A DNA stretch of 64,000 bases. Source: Corynebacterium stercoris (GTDB lineage: Bacteria > Actinomycetota > Actinomycetes > Mycobacteriales > Mycobacteriaceae). Shown here piece by piece: positions 18,417 to 25,843 of this stretch. A program made the translations under genes and the position numbers. The notes beneath the pieces are model-generated. The model did not search any database and was not told the origin of the DNA. It saw only the letters and a list, made by a program, of their open reading frames with translations. How positions within the stretch are numbered: the first letter of the stretch is position 1; each line of letters starts with the position of its first letter. The stretch is from contig NZ_JAMFTQ010000001.1 of the NCBI RefSeq assembly GCF_024160105.1, positions 62,001-126,000 on the forward strand. Direction: 5' to 3'.

Positions 18417-19648
18417 TGAACATTGCAGACGTACTTGCTTCCTACCCCGTCGACGAGGCGTGGCAGCGCGAGCTCTACGAGTGGTTCCACCGCAACCCCG
18501 AGCTCTCCATGCGGGAAGAGAATACCCACGCGCGGATCCTGGAGGAGCTGCAGCGCTTCGACTGCGAGGTCGTTGCACCGATCGGCGGCTACGGCATCTG
18601 CGCGGTGTTCCGCAACGGCGAGGGCCCGACGGTGCTCTTCCGCGCCGACTTCGACGGCCTGCCCGTGGAGGAGGCGACGGGCGTGGAGTACGCCGCGGCC
18701 ACCGGCACGATGCACGCCTGCGGCCACGACATCCACACCACCGCACTCATCAGCGCCTGCGACGTGCTCGACCGCGCCCGCGAGGCGTGGTCCGGCACCT
18801 TCATCGCCCTGTTCCAACCTGGCGAGGAGACCGCCGAAGGCGCCGCAGCGATGGTCGCGGACGACCTGACGAGCCGCGTACCCCAGCCAGAGGTGTGCCT
18901 GGGCCAGCACGTGATGCCGGGGCGCGCGGGCACCGTGATGTCCAAGCCGGGTCCGCAGTTCGCGGCGTGCGATTCCATCCGCATCCGCATTCCCGGCCGC
19001 AGCGCGCACGGCTCCATGCCCCACGCTGCCATCGATCCCACGTTCACCGCGGCGATGATTATCGCCCGTCTCCAGGGCATCGTGGGCCGCGAGGTGAACC
19101 CGGCCGATTTCTCCGTGGTCACCGTCGCCAGCATGCACGCCGGCACCACGAACAACATCATCCCGGGTCACGCGGAGCTGGTGCTCAACTGCCGCTTCTA
19201 CTCGGACGCCACGAAGGCCAAGGTCTATGCCGCCATCGAGCGCGTGGTGCGCGCCGAAGTCGCCGCCTCCGGCTGCGAGGAGGAGCCCGCAATCGAGTTC
19301 TTCGCGCACGGGGAGCTTTTGACTAACGACGAACGGAGCTTCGCCACCGTGCGCGCCGCCTTCGACGAGGCGTTCGGGGAGGAATCCATCATCGCCGAGC
19401 CCACGACGGTATCCGAGGACTTCCCGGCGCTCCCCGCCGCGTTCGGTGTGCCCTACTGCTTCTGGCTGGTGGGCTGCACCCCGCGGGAGCAGTGGGATGC
19501 AGCTGTCGCGGCAGATCGCGTCACCGAGGACATTCCGGTGAACCACATGCCGACCTTCCTGCCCGAGTACGAGCCGACGATCGCTGCCGCGACCGGTGCG
19601 GCGGCGGCTTCCGTGTTGGCGTATCTGGGAGCGTCGGAAAGCAACTGA
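18416..19648 (+). CDS. M20 family amidohydrolase
   Basis: 410 residues of the M20D amidohydrolase/carboxypeptidase group, which hydrolyses N-acyl amino acids, hippurate-like amides or similar substrates using a dinuclear metal site. Metal and catalytic motifs are MHACGHDIHTT, the GEETAEGA glutamate pair, LGQHV, and the C-terminal TVSEDFPAL. The dimerisation lid lies around residues 185-300. The ATG overlaps the preceding stop as TAATG, with GGGAGG upstream, so it is translated with the GalT-like gene. Substrate unknown; the pairing may hint at a shared pathway. Confidence 0.9.
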   Translation: MNIADVLASYPVDEAWQRELYEWFHRNPELSMREENTHARILEELQRFDCEVVAPIGGYGICAVFRNGEGPTVLFRADFDGLPVEEATGVEYAAATGTMHACGHDIHTTALISACDVLDRAREAWSGTFIALFQPGEETAEGAAAMVADDLTSRVPQPEVCLGQHVMPGRAGTVMSKPGPQFAACDSIRIRIPGRSAHGSMPHAAIDPTFTAAMIIARLQGIVGREVNPADFSVVTVASMHAGTTNNIIPGHAELVLNCRFYSDATKAKVYAAIERVVRAEVAASGCEEEPAIEFFAHGELLTNDERSFATVRAAFDEAFGEESIIAEPTTVSEDFPALPAAFGVPYCFWLVGCTPREQWDAAVAADRVTEDIPVNHMPTFLPEYEPTIAAATGAAAASVLAYLGASESN

Positions 19649-19724
19649 GCCCCGCTGCGCTGAGAGAGTCCGCCGGCGGCTGTAGGCTGGGCCGCGAGTT
19701 GAAACCCCGAGAAAGGTTTGAGAC

Positions 19725-22124
19725 ATGACTACGCCTGCTAACCCCACTCCGACCCCGCCGCTCGAGCAGACCCTCGGTGGCCATGTCAAGAGTTTCTCCG
19801 GCCGTTCCCCAGAGACGTCCACGGTGAAGAAGTTCTGGACGGGCCTGTCCGCAGCCGTCGTCGAGCAGCTGGCCGATAATTGGGAGCAGACCCGCAAGAC
19901 CTACGCCGCCACCCGCCAGGCCGCGTACTTCTCTGCCGAGTTCCTGCAGGGCCGAGCACTGCTGAACAACCTGACCAACCTGGGCCTCGTCGAGCAAGCC
20001 GAAGAGCTGACCCAGGCGTACGGCCACAACCTTTCCGACGTGCTCGAGGCAGAGCACGATGCGGCGCTGGGTAACGGCGGCCTCGGCCGCCTCGCCGCCT
20101 GCTTCCTCGATTCCGCAGTGACGCAGGATTACCCGCTGACCGGCTACGGCCTGCTGTACCGCTACGGCCTGTTCCGCCAAGAGTTCGTGGACGGCTTCCA
20201 GAAGGAGCACCCGGATGCGTGGAAGGAGTCCTTCTACCCCTTCATCATCCAGCGCGGCACTCAGCAGCGTTTCGTGAAGTTCGACGACATGCAGGTCCGC
20301 GCCGTGCCGTACGACATGCCGATCACCGGCTACGGCACTGACAACGTGGGCACCCTGCGCCTGTGGGACGCGCTGCCGATGCACGAGTTCGACTACGACG
20401 CGTTCTCTTCCCAGCGCTTCACCGACGCCATTCTGGAGCGCGAGGCAGTGCACGACATCACCCGCGTGCTGTACCCGAACGACTCCAGCTACGCCGGCAA
20501 GCTGCTGCGCGTGCGCCAGCAGTACTTCTTCGTCTCCGCATCCCTGCAGGAGCTGGTGGACAACTACATCGAGCACCACGGCACGGACCTGCGCGACTTC
20601 CACAAGTACAACTCCATCCAGCTCAACGACACCCACCCGGTGCTGGGCATCCCGGAACTCATGCGCATCCTGCTCGACGAGCACGGCATGGGCTGGGAGG
20701 AGGCTTGGGAGGTCACCTCGAAGACCTTCGCCTACACCAACCACACCGTGCTGCAGGAAGCGCTGGAGACCTGGGAAGAGTCCATCTTCAAGCAGCTGTT
20801 CTGGCGCATTTGGGAGATCGTGCAGGAGATCGACCGCCGCTACCGCCTCGACATGCAGGCCCGCGGCGTCGCCCCGGACGTTGCCCACCACTTCTCCCCG
20901 GTTCACGACGGCACCGTCCACATGGCGTGGATCGCCTGCTACGCGGCGTACTCCATCAACGGCGTGGCGGCGATCCACACCGAGATCATCAAGCGCGACA
21001 CCCTGGGCTTCTGGAACGACATCAAGCCGGAGGTCTTCAACAACAAGACCAACGGCGTCACCCCGCGCCGCTGGTTGCGCATGTGCAACCCGCGCCTGTC
21101 CGCGCTGCTCGACCGCCTCGCGGGTAACGACGATTGGGTCACCGACCTGTCCAAGTTGAAGGACCTGCGCGGTTTCGCCGACGACGCCGAGGTGCTCCGC
21201 GAGCTGCGCGAGATCAAGACCGAGAACAAGCGCGACTTCGCCGCCTGGATTTCGGAGCGCCAGGGCGTGGAGGTGGACCCGGACTCCATCTTCGACGCCC
21301 AGATCAAGCGCCTGCACGAGTACAAGCGCCAGCTGATGAACGCCCTGTACGTCCTCGACCTGTACTTCCGGATCAAGGAGGACGGCGAGCGCGACGTGCC
21401 GAAGCGCACCTTCATCTTCGGCGCGAAGGCCGCCCCGGGCTACACGATGGCCAAGGGCATCATCAAGCTCATCAACGCCATCGGCGAGCTGGTGAACAAC
21501 GACCCGGAGGTCAGCCAGTTCATCCACGTCGTGTTCGTGGAGAACTACAACGTCTCCCCGGCTGAGCAGATCATCCCGGCTTCCGACGTTTCTGAGCAGA
21601 TCTCCACCGCCGGCAAGGAGGCCTCCGGCACCTCCAACATGAAGTTCATGATGAACGGTGCGCTCACCCTGGGCACCATGGACGGCGCAAACGTGGAAAT
21701 CGTCGACGCCGTGGGCAACGAGAACGCCTACATCTTCGGCGCCTTCGAGGAGGAGCTGCCTGAGCTGAAGCGCAACTACAACCCGCGCATGGTGGCCCAG
21801 GAGACCCCAGGCCTGATGCGCACCCTTGACGCGCTGACCGACGGCACCCTCGACGACCAGGGAACCGGCGCCTTCCACGACATCCGCACCTCGCTTCTCG
21901 ACGGCTTCGGCTACGGCGAGCCGGATGTGTACTACGTAATCGGTGACTACGCCTCCTACCGCGAGACCCGCGACCGCATGGCGCAGGACTACTACGCCGA
22001 CCCGGACGCATGGGCACGCAAGTGCTGGATCAACATCTGCGAGTCCGGCCGCTTCTCCTCCGACCGCACCATCCGCGACTACGCGGAAGAGGTCTGGAAG
22101 ATCGAGCCGACTCCCATCCACTAA
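19725..22124 (+). CDS. glgP: Glycogen/maltodextrin phosphorylase
   Basis: 799 residues; releases glucose 1-phosphate from the non-reducing ends of glycogen or maltodextrin. The family landmarks are AALGNGGLGRLAACFLDS, QLNDTHPVLGIPELMR, NNKTNGVTPRRWL, and the PLP-lysine segment EASGTSNMKFMMNGALTLG. The length is typical for bacterial GT35 enzymes. A TAGGCT -10-like box and an AAAGG site precede the ATG. It is followed by a strong intrinsic terminator. It works with GlgX, about 21 kb away, to debranch and degrade glycogen. Confidence 0.97.
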   Translation: MTTPANPTPTPPLEQTLGGHVKSFSGRSPETSTVKKFWTGLSAAVVEQLADNWEQTRKTYAATRQAAYFSAEFLQGRALLNNLTNLGLVEQAEELTQAYGHNLSDVLEAEHDAALGNGGLGRLAACFLDSAVTQDYPLTGYGLLYRYGLFRQEFVDGFQKEHPDAWKESFYPFIIQRGTQQRFVKFDDMQVRAVPYDMPITGYGTDNVGTLRLWDALPMHEFDYDAFSSQRFTDAILEREAVHDITRVLYPNDSSYAGKLLRVRQQYFFVSASLQELVDNYIEHHGTDLRDFHKYNSIQLNDTHPVLGIPELMRILLDEHGMGWEEAWEVTSKTFAYTNHTVLQEALETWEESIFKQLFWRIWEIVQEIDRRYRLDMQARGVAPDVAHHFSPVHDGTVHMAWIACYAAYSINGVAAIHTEIIKRDTLGFWNDIKPEVFNNKTNGVTPRRWLRMCNPRLSALLDRLAGNDDWVTDLSKLKDLRGFADDAEVLRELREIKTENKRDFAAWISERQGVEVDPDSIFDAQIKRLHEYKRQLMNALYVLDLYFRIKEDGERDVPKRTFIFGAKAAPGYTMAKGIIKLINAIGELVNNDPEVSQFIHVVFVENYNVSPAEQIIPASDVSEQISTAGKEASGTSNMKFMMNGALTLGTMDGANVEIVDAVGNENAYIFGAFEEELPELKRNYNPRMVAQETPGLMRTLDALTDGTLDDQGTGAFHDIRTSLLDGFGYGEPDVYYVIGDYASYRETRDRMAQDYYADPDAWARKCWINICESGRFSSDRTIRDYAEEVWKIEPTPIH

Positions 22125-22154
22125 CGCCGGGATCACGTTTAACGGGAAATAGAT

Positions 22155-22196
22155 AAAGGCGCGGGGTACGCTGCATGCGTGAATCCCCGCGCCTTT
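22155..22196 (+). terminator. Strong terminator of glgP that spans the next gene's start
   Basis: A perfect 12-base stem, AAAGGCGCGGGG with CCCCGCGCCTTT, around an 18-base loop is followed by GTTGATTT. It lies 30 bases after the glgP stop. The loop contains both the -10-like TACGCT and the GTG start of the following small ORF, so the 5' end of that ORF forms the terminator's 3' arm. Confidence 0.85.
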
Positions 22197-22559
22197 GTTG
22201 ATTTGGCCCAGCGTTTCGCCGGGCCAGCGTTTGCCATTCTTGCCGCCGTTTTGGGCCTGTTGTTCGGCTTTGGTACTCAGCTGGACGCGTCCTCGCAGCC
22301 GGCGGACAAGGGGTACACCGTTATGGACGAGACAACCATCGTGGTCCCCATTGCAATGGGCGACCCGAAATGCTCGGTTGTCGTGGCCAACGCCGAGGAG
22401 AGTCCTACTGAGGTTGTCATCCGTTACGGGAGCCGACCCAAAGTGGACGCTCCCTTTCTGTGCCACGACATCGCGGTACGCATTGAGTGGCCGGTGACGC
22501 TCAAGGAACCGCTGGGCAACCGCAAGGTCACCCTGATCAATGAGACGGTTGGGTTTTAA
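22179..22559 (+). CDS. Small membrane-anchored hypothetical protein
   Basis: 126 residues starting at GTG 22179 (VNPRAFVDLAQRF), with one N-terminal hydrophobic segment (about residues 15-35) and an extracytoplasmic domain carrying two cysteines (PKCSVVV and APFLCHD). No family recognised. The TACGCT -10-like box ends seven bases before the GTG, suggesting a leaderless message that begins inside the loop of the glgP terminator. The reading frame is coherent and signal-anchor-like, but the unusual 5' region lowers confidence. It precedes the pabAB leader. Confidence 0.6.
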   Translation: MNPRAFVDLAQRFAGPAFAILAAVLGLLFGFGTQLDASSQPADKGYTVMDETTIVVPIAMGDPKCSVVVANAEESPTEVVIRYGSRPKVDAPFLCHDIAVRIEWPVTLKEPLGNRKVTLINETVGF

Positions 22560-22622
22560 TCCCGCCGCTTAGCACGGGGTCGGGATCAGACCGGTGCACA
22601 CAGGTCTCTCATTCCATCGGGG

Positions 22623-22628
22623 TATGCT
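22623..22628 (+). promoter_or_regulatory. -10 box of the pabAB-pabC operon
   Basis: TATGCT lies six bases before the GTG of a 16-codon leader ORF (22635). No clear -35 element is visible at the usual distance. It is the best promoter candidate for pabAB. Confidence 0.5.
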
Positions 22629-22634
22629 CCCCTT

Positions 22635-22685
22635 GTGTTTCCCCGCAACTTGAGCGAGCTGCTCGAAAGCACGAGCGCCCCGTGA
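22635..22685 (+). CDS. Possible 16-codon leader peptide coupled to pabAB
   Basis: GTG at 22635 opens VFPRNLSELLESTSAP and ends at TGA 22683-22685, which overlaps the pabAB start as GTGA. The GTG lies six bases after a -10 box, as expected for leaderless translation. The pabAB GTG itself has no good ribosome-binding site, so ribosomes finishing this peptide could restart on pabAB. The peptide has no Trp codon, so a trp-style attenuator is not implied. It may be fortuitous. Confidence 0.4.
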   Translation: MFPRNLSELLESTSAP

Positions 22686-24616
22686 TCCTCCTCGTTGATA
22701 ACCGGGACTCGTACACGTTCAACCTCGCGCACCTGATCCACTGCGCCTCCGGCCAGTGGCCGCAAGTGATTACCGCTGACGAGGTCGCGGCCGAACGCAT
22801 CCCGGAGCGTGTCACCGCCGGAGAGTTCACCCACGTCGTCATCTCCCCGGGCCCCGGCAGCCCCGACCGTGACGCAGACTTCGGCGGCTCCCGCGCGGTG
22901 ATCCAGGCCGCCGAGGGCGTCCCTGTTCTCGGCGTGTGCCTCGGTCACCAGGGCCTCGCAGTCCTCGCCGGCGCCGCGGTCACTCGCGCGCCTGAGCCGC
23001 GGCACGGCTTCATCAGCCAGATCAACCACAGTGGCGAGGGCATCTTTACCGGCATCCCCCAGGATTTCGACGTGGTGCGCTACCACTCGCTGCATATCGA
23101 GGAAACCCCCGGCATCACCGTCCACGCGCGCAGCGAGGACGGCATCATCCAAGGTCTCGAAGTCACAGGTCAGCCACACTGGGGCGTGCAGTTCCACCCC
23201 GAGTCCGTCCTCTCCGAATACGGCGAGCAGCTGGTCCGCAACTTCATCGCGCTTGCCCCGCTTGCCGACGCTCTTTTACCCGCCGAGCGGCAGAAAACAA
23301 ACGTCGAAAAGCACTGGTACCTGGAGCACCGCGCAGTTGCTGGCCCGATCGATTGCCAGGGTGTCGCTGATGCGCTCCGCGCAATCGGCGAGTCCGATCA
23401 CGCGTTTTGGCTGGACTCGGCTGATCCGCGTGGGCGGTACTCGATCATCGGGGACGCGGCGGGCAGCCTGAGCCGGGTCATTCGGTACCGCCTGGGGGAC
23501 GAGCCGGACGTGCTCGCGGCGCTGGACGAGGAGCTTGCCGCGGGTATCGCGAACCCGCCCGACCTGCCGTTCACGGGCGGGGTCGTGGGCTACTTGGGGT
23601 ACGAGTGCGCGCAGCTCACCCTGCCCGGAGCGGATCTCGGGCGGCACCGGTCGTCGTACCCTGACGCATACTTCGTGCGGCCGCAGTCGTGGATTGTGTA
23701 CGACCACGAGGCGGAAGTCGCGCACCTGTGCTGCTTGCACACTGGCGAGGCGAACGTTGAAACCGAGCGGCTGCTGGGTCGGCTCGCTGCTGCGCTGAAT
23801 GGTGTTGAGGTTGGGGTTGAGGGAGCGTCGATAAGCGGGGGTTCCTGGAGAGTGCCGGATTACCGCGAGCGGGTCGAGCGGGCGCAGGAGGAGCTGCGCG
23901 CGGGCGAGAGCTACGAGGTGTGCCTGACGGATACGTACGAGACACGCGCGACTGGCGACGTGTATCCGCAGCTCAGGGCCAACAACCCCGCGCCGTACGC
24001 GGCGCACCTGCAGTTCGGCGAGGTGGAGGTCATGAGCGCCTCGCCGGAGCGTTTCCTCACCGTCCGCGACAGCGCGGTCGAGGCGAAGCCGATCAAGGGC
24101 ACTGTGCCGCGCTCGGCGGACCCAGACGAGCTGGCACGCGACCCGAAATCGCGTGCGGAGAACCTCATGATCGTCGATCTGCTGCGCAACGACCTCGGCC
24201 GCGTCTGCGAACCCGGCAGCGTCGAGGTACCGAAGCTCATGGCTGTTGAGAGCTTCGCCACCGTCCACCAGCTCGTATCCACCGTGACGGGGCGTTTGCG
24301 CGCCGACGCTTCCCTGATCGACCTTCTCCGCGCCGCATTCCCGCCGGGTTCCATGACCGGCGCGCCGAAGCTGCGCACCTGCGAAATCATCGAGCGTCTC
24401 GAGACCGGGCCGCGTGGCGTGTACTCCGGTGCGCTCGGATACCTGGGTTTCGACGGCCAGGCGGATCTCAGCGTGGTCATCCGCACTGCTGTCCGCGTTG
24501 GCGACGAGCTGACCGTCGGCGCCGGCGGCGCGATTGTGCTGGCCAGCGACGCGCATGCCGAGCTCGCCGAGCGCGACCTCAAAGCGCGGTCCGTGCTGGG
24601 GGCGTGGGATGCGTAA
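22682..24616 (+). CDS. pabAB: Fused aminodeoxychorismate synthase PabA-PabB
   Basis: 644 residues making 4-amino-4-deoxychorismate from chorismate and glutamine for folate. The N-terminal glutamine amidotransferase (about 1-195) has LLVDNRDSYTFNL, the catalytic-Cys motif GVCLGHQGLAV and GVQFHPESV. The C-terminal chorismate-binding part (about 210-640) has KPIKGTVPRS, LMIVDLLRNDLGRV and PPGSMTGAPKLRTCEI. KPIKG favours PabB over TrpE. Fused PabAB is usual in corynebacteria. The start is GTG at 22682; upstream in-frame reading meets a stop. It overlaps pabC by eight bases. Confidence 0.95.
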   Translation: MILLVDNRDSYTFNLAHLIHCASGQWPQVITADEVAAERIPERVTAGEFTHVVISPGPGSPDRDADFGGSRAVIQAAEGVPVLGVCLGHQGLAVLAGAAVTRAPEPRHGFISQINHSGEGIFTGIPQDFDVVRYHSLHIEETPGITVHARSEDGIIQGLEVTGQPHWGVQFHPESVLSEYGEQLVRNFIALAPLADALLPAERQKTNVEKHWYLEHRAVAGPIDCQGVADALRAIGESDHAFWLDSADPRGRYSIIGDAAGSLSRVIRYRLGDEPDVLAALDEELAAGIANPPDLPFTGGVVGYLGYECAQLTLPGADLGRHRSSYPDAYFVRPQSWIVYDHEAEVAHLCCLHTGEANVETERLLGRLAAALNGVEVGVEGASISGGSWRVPDYRERVERAQEELRAGESYEVCLTDTYETRATGDVYPQLRANNPAPYAAHLQFGEVEVMSASPERFLTVRDSAVEAKPIKGTVPRSADPDELARDPKSRAENLMIVDLLRNDLGRVCEPGSVEVPKLMAVESFATVHQLVSTVTGRLRADASLIDLLRAAFPPGSMTGAPKLRTCEIIERLETGPRGVYSGALGYLGFDGQADLSVVIRTAVRVGDELTVGAGGAIVLASDAHAELAERDLKARSVLGAWDA

Positions 24617-25352
24617 GTTCGCCTGGCACGGCCGCTTCGTCCCGCGCGACGTCCCGGACGGGCCGCTCGACGTCGCCGACTCGTGGCGCCATTCTTCCGG
24701 CCGCGCCAACGGCCTCGACCTGCACTTCGCACGATTCACCCGCAACGCCGGCCCGCTGCCCGAAGGCTTCGTCGACGCGATGCTGCCCCTGCTTGGCGCC
24801 GGGGAACTCTTTCCCCGCATCGCGCTCTCGCAGGGGCTTTTGCTTCTCGACGTTCGCCCCGCCCCTCCCCCTCGCCCGTTTACAACGTTGACGTTTGTCG
24901 AGCCGTCTTTGGCAGCCCCCGACCCGCGGACGCAGCCTGCAGTGAAGGGCCCCGACTTCGGTGCGCTGCGGGCCTACCGCTCCCGCTACCAGCGCGAGGG
25001 CACCGACGACACCGTGATCGCGGATCGCACCGGCGCGATGCTGGAAACTACCACCGGGGCACTGGTTGCGTGGGATGGGGACGCGCTCGTAGTTCCGGAC
25101 GGTGTGCGGTTGCCGAGCGTAACCATGCATCAAGTGGCCGAGCGGGCGCGGTCCCTCGGTCTTGTGGTGGAGCGCCGCGCACTCACTCTTGAGCTCGCCG
25201 CCGAGCGCCCCTTGTGGTTCCTAAACTCCCTCCACGGCATCAGCCCGGTCAGCGAAATCCGGGTTGGCCACGACGTGATCACGCCTCCCTCGCACCCCGC
25301 CGCCGACGAATGGCAACGCTGGTGGTGGGGCGGATTCCGCGCGGCGGAATAG
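24609..25352 (+). CDS. pabC: Aminodeoxychorismate lyase-like (aminotransferase class IV)
   Basis: 247 residues of fold-type IV PLP enzymes. PabC converts aminodeoxychorismate to p-aminobenzoate and pyruvate. The likely PLP lysine is in AVKGPDFGALRAYR, followed by DTVIADRTGAMLETTTGAL, equivalent to the family's E-x-x-x-x-N region, and a C-terminal NSLHGISPV. The ATG at 24609 overlaps the end of pabAB, so both are cotranslated, which supports this role over other class IV aminotransferases. The last codons include the dyad TTCCGC-GCG-GCGGAA just before the stop, the same core as the downstream repeat array. Confidence 0.85.
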   Translation: MRKFAWHGRFVPRDVPDGPLDVADSWRHSSGRANGLDLHFARFTRNAGPLPEGFVDAMLPLLGAGELFPRIALSQGLLLLDVRPAPPPRPFTTLTFVEPSLAAPDPRTQPAVKGPDFGALRAYRSRYQREGTDDTVIADRTGAMLETTTGALVAWDGDALVVPDGVRLPSVTMHQVAERARSLGLVVERRALTLELAAERPLWFLNSLHGISPVSEIRVGHDVITPPSHPAADEWQRWWWGGFRAAE

Positions 25353-25363
25353 TCTTAGCCTCT

Positions 25364-25771
25364 GGTTCACGGTTGTCCGCGGCGCGGAAGTCCGCGCGGT
25401 GGACATCTCTCAACCCCCGCTTCACGGTTGTCCGCGCGGCGGAAGTCCGCGCGGTGGAACTCTCTCAACGGTTGCTTCACAGTTGTCCGCGCGGCGGACA
25501 TCCCTCAACCGCAGCTTCACGGTTGTCCGCCCGGCGGAACTCTCTCAACCGCTACTTCATAGTTGTCCGCGCGGCGGAGTCCGCGCGGTGGACATCTCTC
25601 AACCCCCGCTTCCCGGTTGTCCGCGCGGCGGACATCCCTCAACCCCGCTTCACAGTTGTCCGCGCGGCGGAAGCCCGCCCGGCGGAGCACTCTGAACCTT
25701 CGCGTCATGGTTGTCCGCGCGGCGGACATCTCTCAACCCCTGCTTCATGGTTGTCCGCCCGGCGGACTGCC
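25364..25771. repeat. Array of nine 40/55-bp palindromic repeats
   Basis: Nine copies begin with GTTGTCCGC at 25372, 25427, 25482, 25522, 25562, 25616, 25655, 25710 and 25750, spaced 55, 55, 40, 40, 54, 39, 55 and 40 bases. The basic unit has the dyad GTCCGC-GCG-GCGGAC, then a CATCTCTCAACCCC-like stretch and CGCTTCAC. Longer units carry a 15-base internal duplication of the dyad (AGTCCGCGCGGTGGA). It fills most of the 491-base gap between convergent pabC and the uvrA-like gene. Spacings are not multiples of three and all frames shift from copy to copy, so it is not coding. It is not a CRISPR array, because no unique spacers separate the copies. Confidence 0.9.
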
Positions 25772-25778
25772 CTGCCGC

Positions 25779-25833
25779 CGATCAGGATCATCGCTGATCG
25801 CGGAGCGGCTACCGCCCCGCGGAAGTCCGCGGG
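25779..25833. other. Two further inverted repeats before the uvrA-like gene end
   Basis: CGATCAG-N8-CTGATCG (25779-25800) and CCCGCGGA-AG-TCCGCGGG (25816-25833) follow the repeat array. The second lies 11 bases beyond the stop of the minus-strand uvrA-like gene and could act as its 3' hairpin. No T run is seen. Confidence 0.45.
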
Positions 25834-25843
25834 CGCAGGTCCG

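Noticed and set aside
19521..22466. 981-residue open frame antisense to glgP
   Set aside because: It mirrors the codon pattern of glgP, is rich in His/Val/Gly/Arg, has no recognisable domain, and covers several genes. It is a shadow of strong G+C at third positions.
22635..22685. Trp attenuator for pabAB
   Set aside because: The small leader ORF contains no tryptophan codon and no terminator-antiterminator pair follows.
25364..25771. CRISPR array
   Set aside because: The whole unit is repeated with no unique spacers and no cas genes are nearby.
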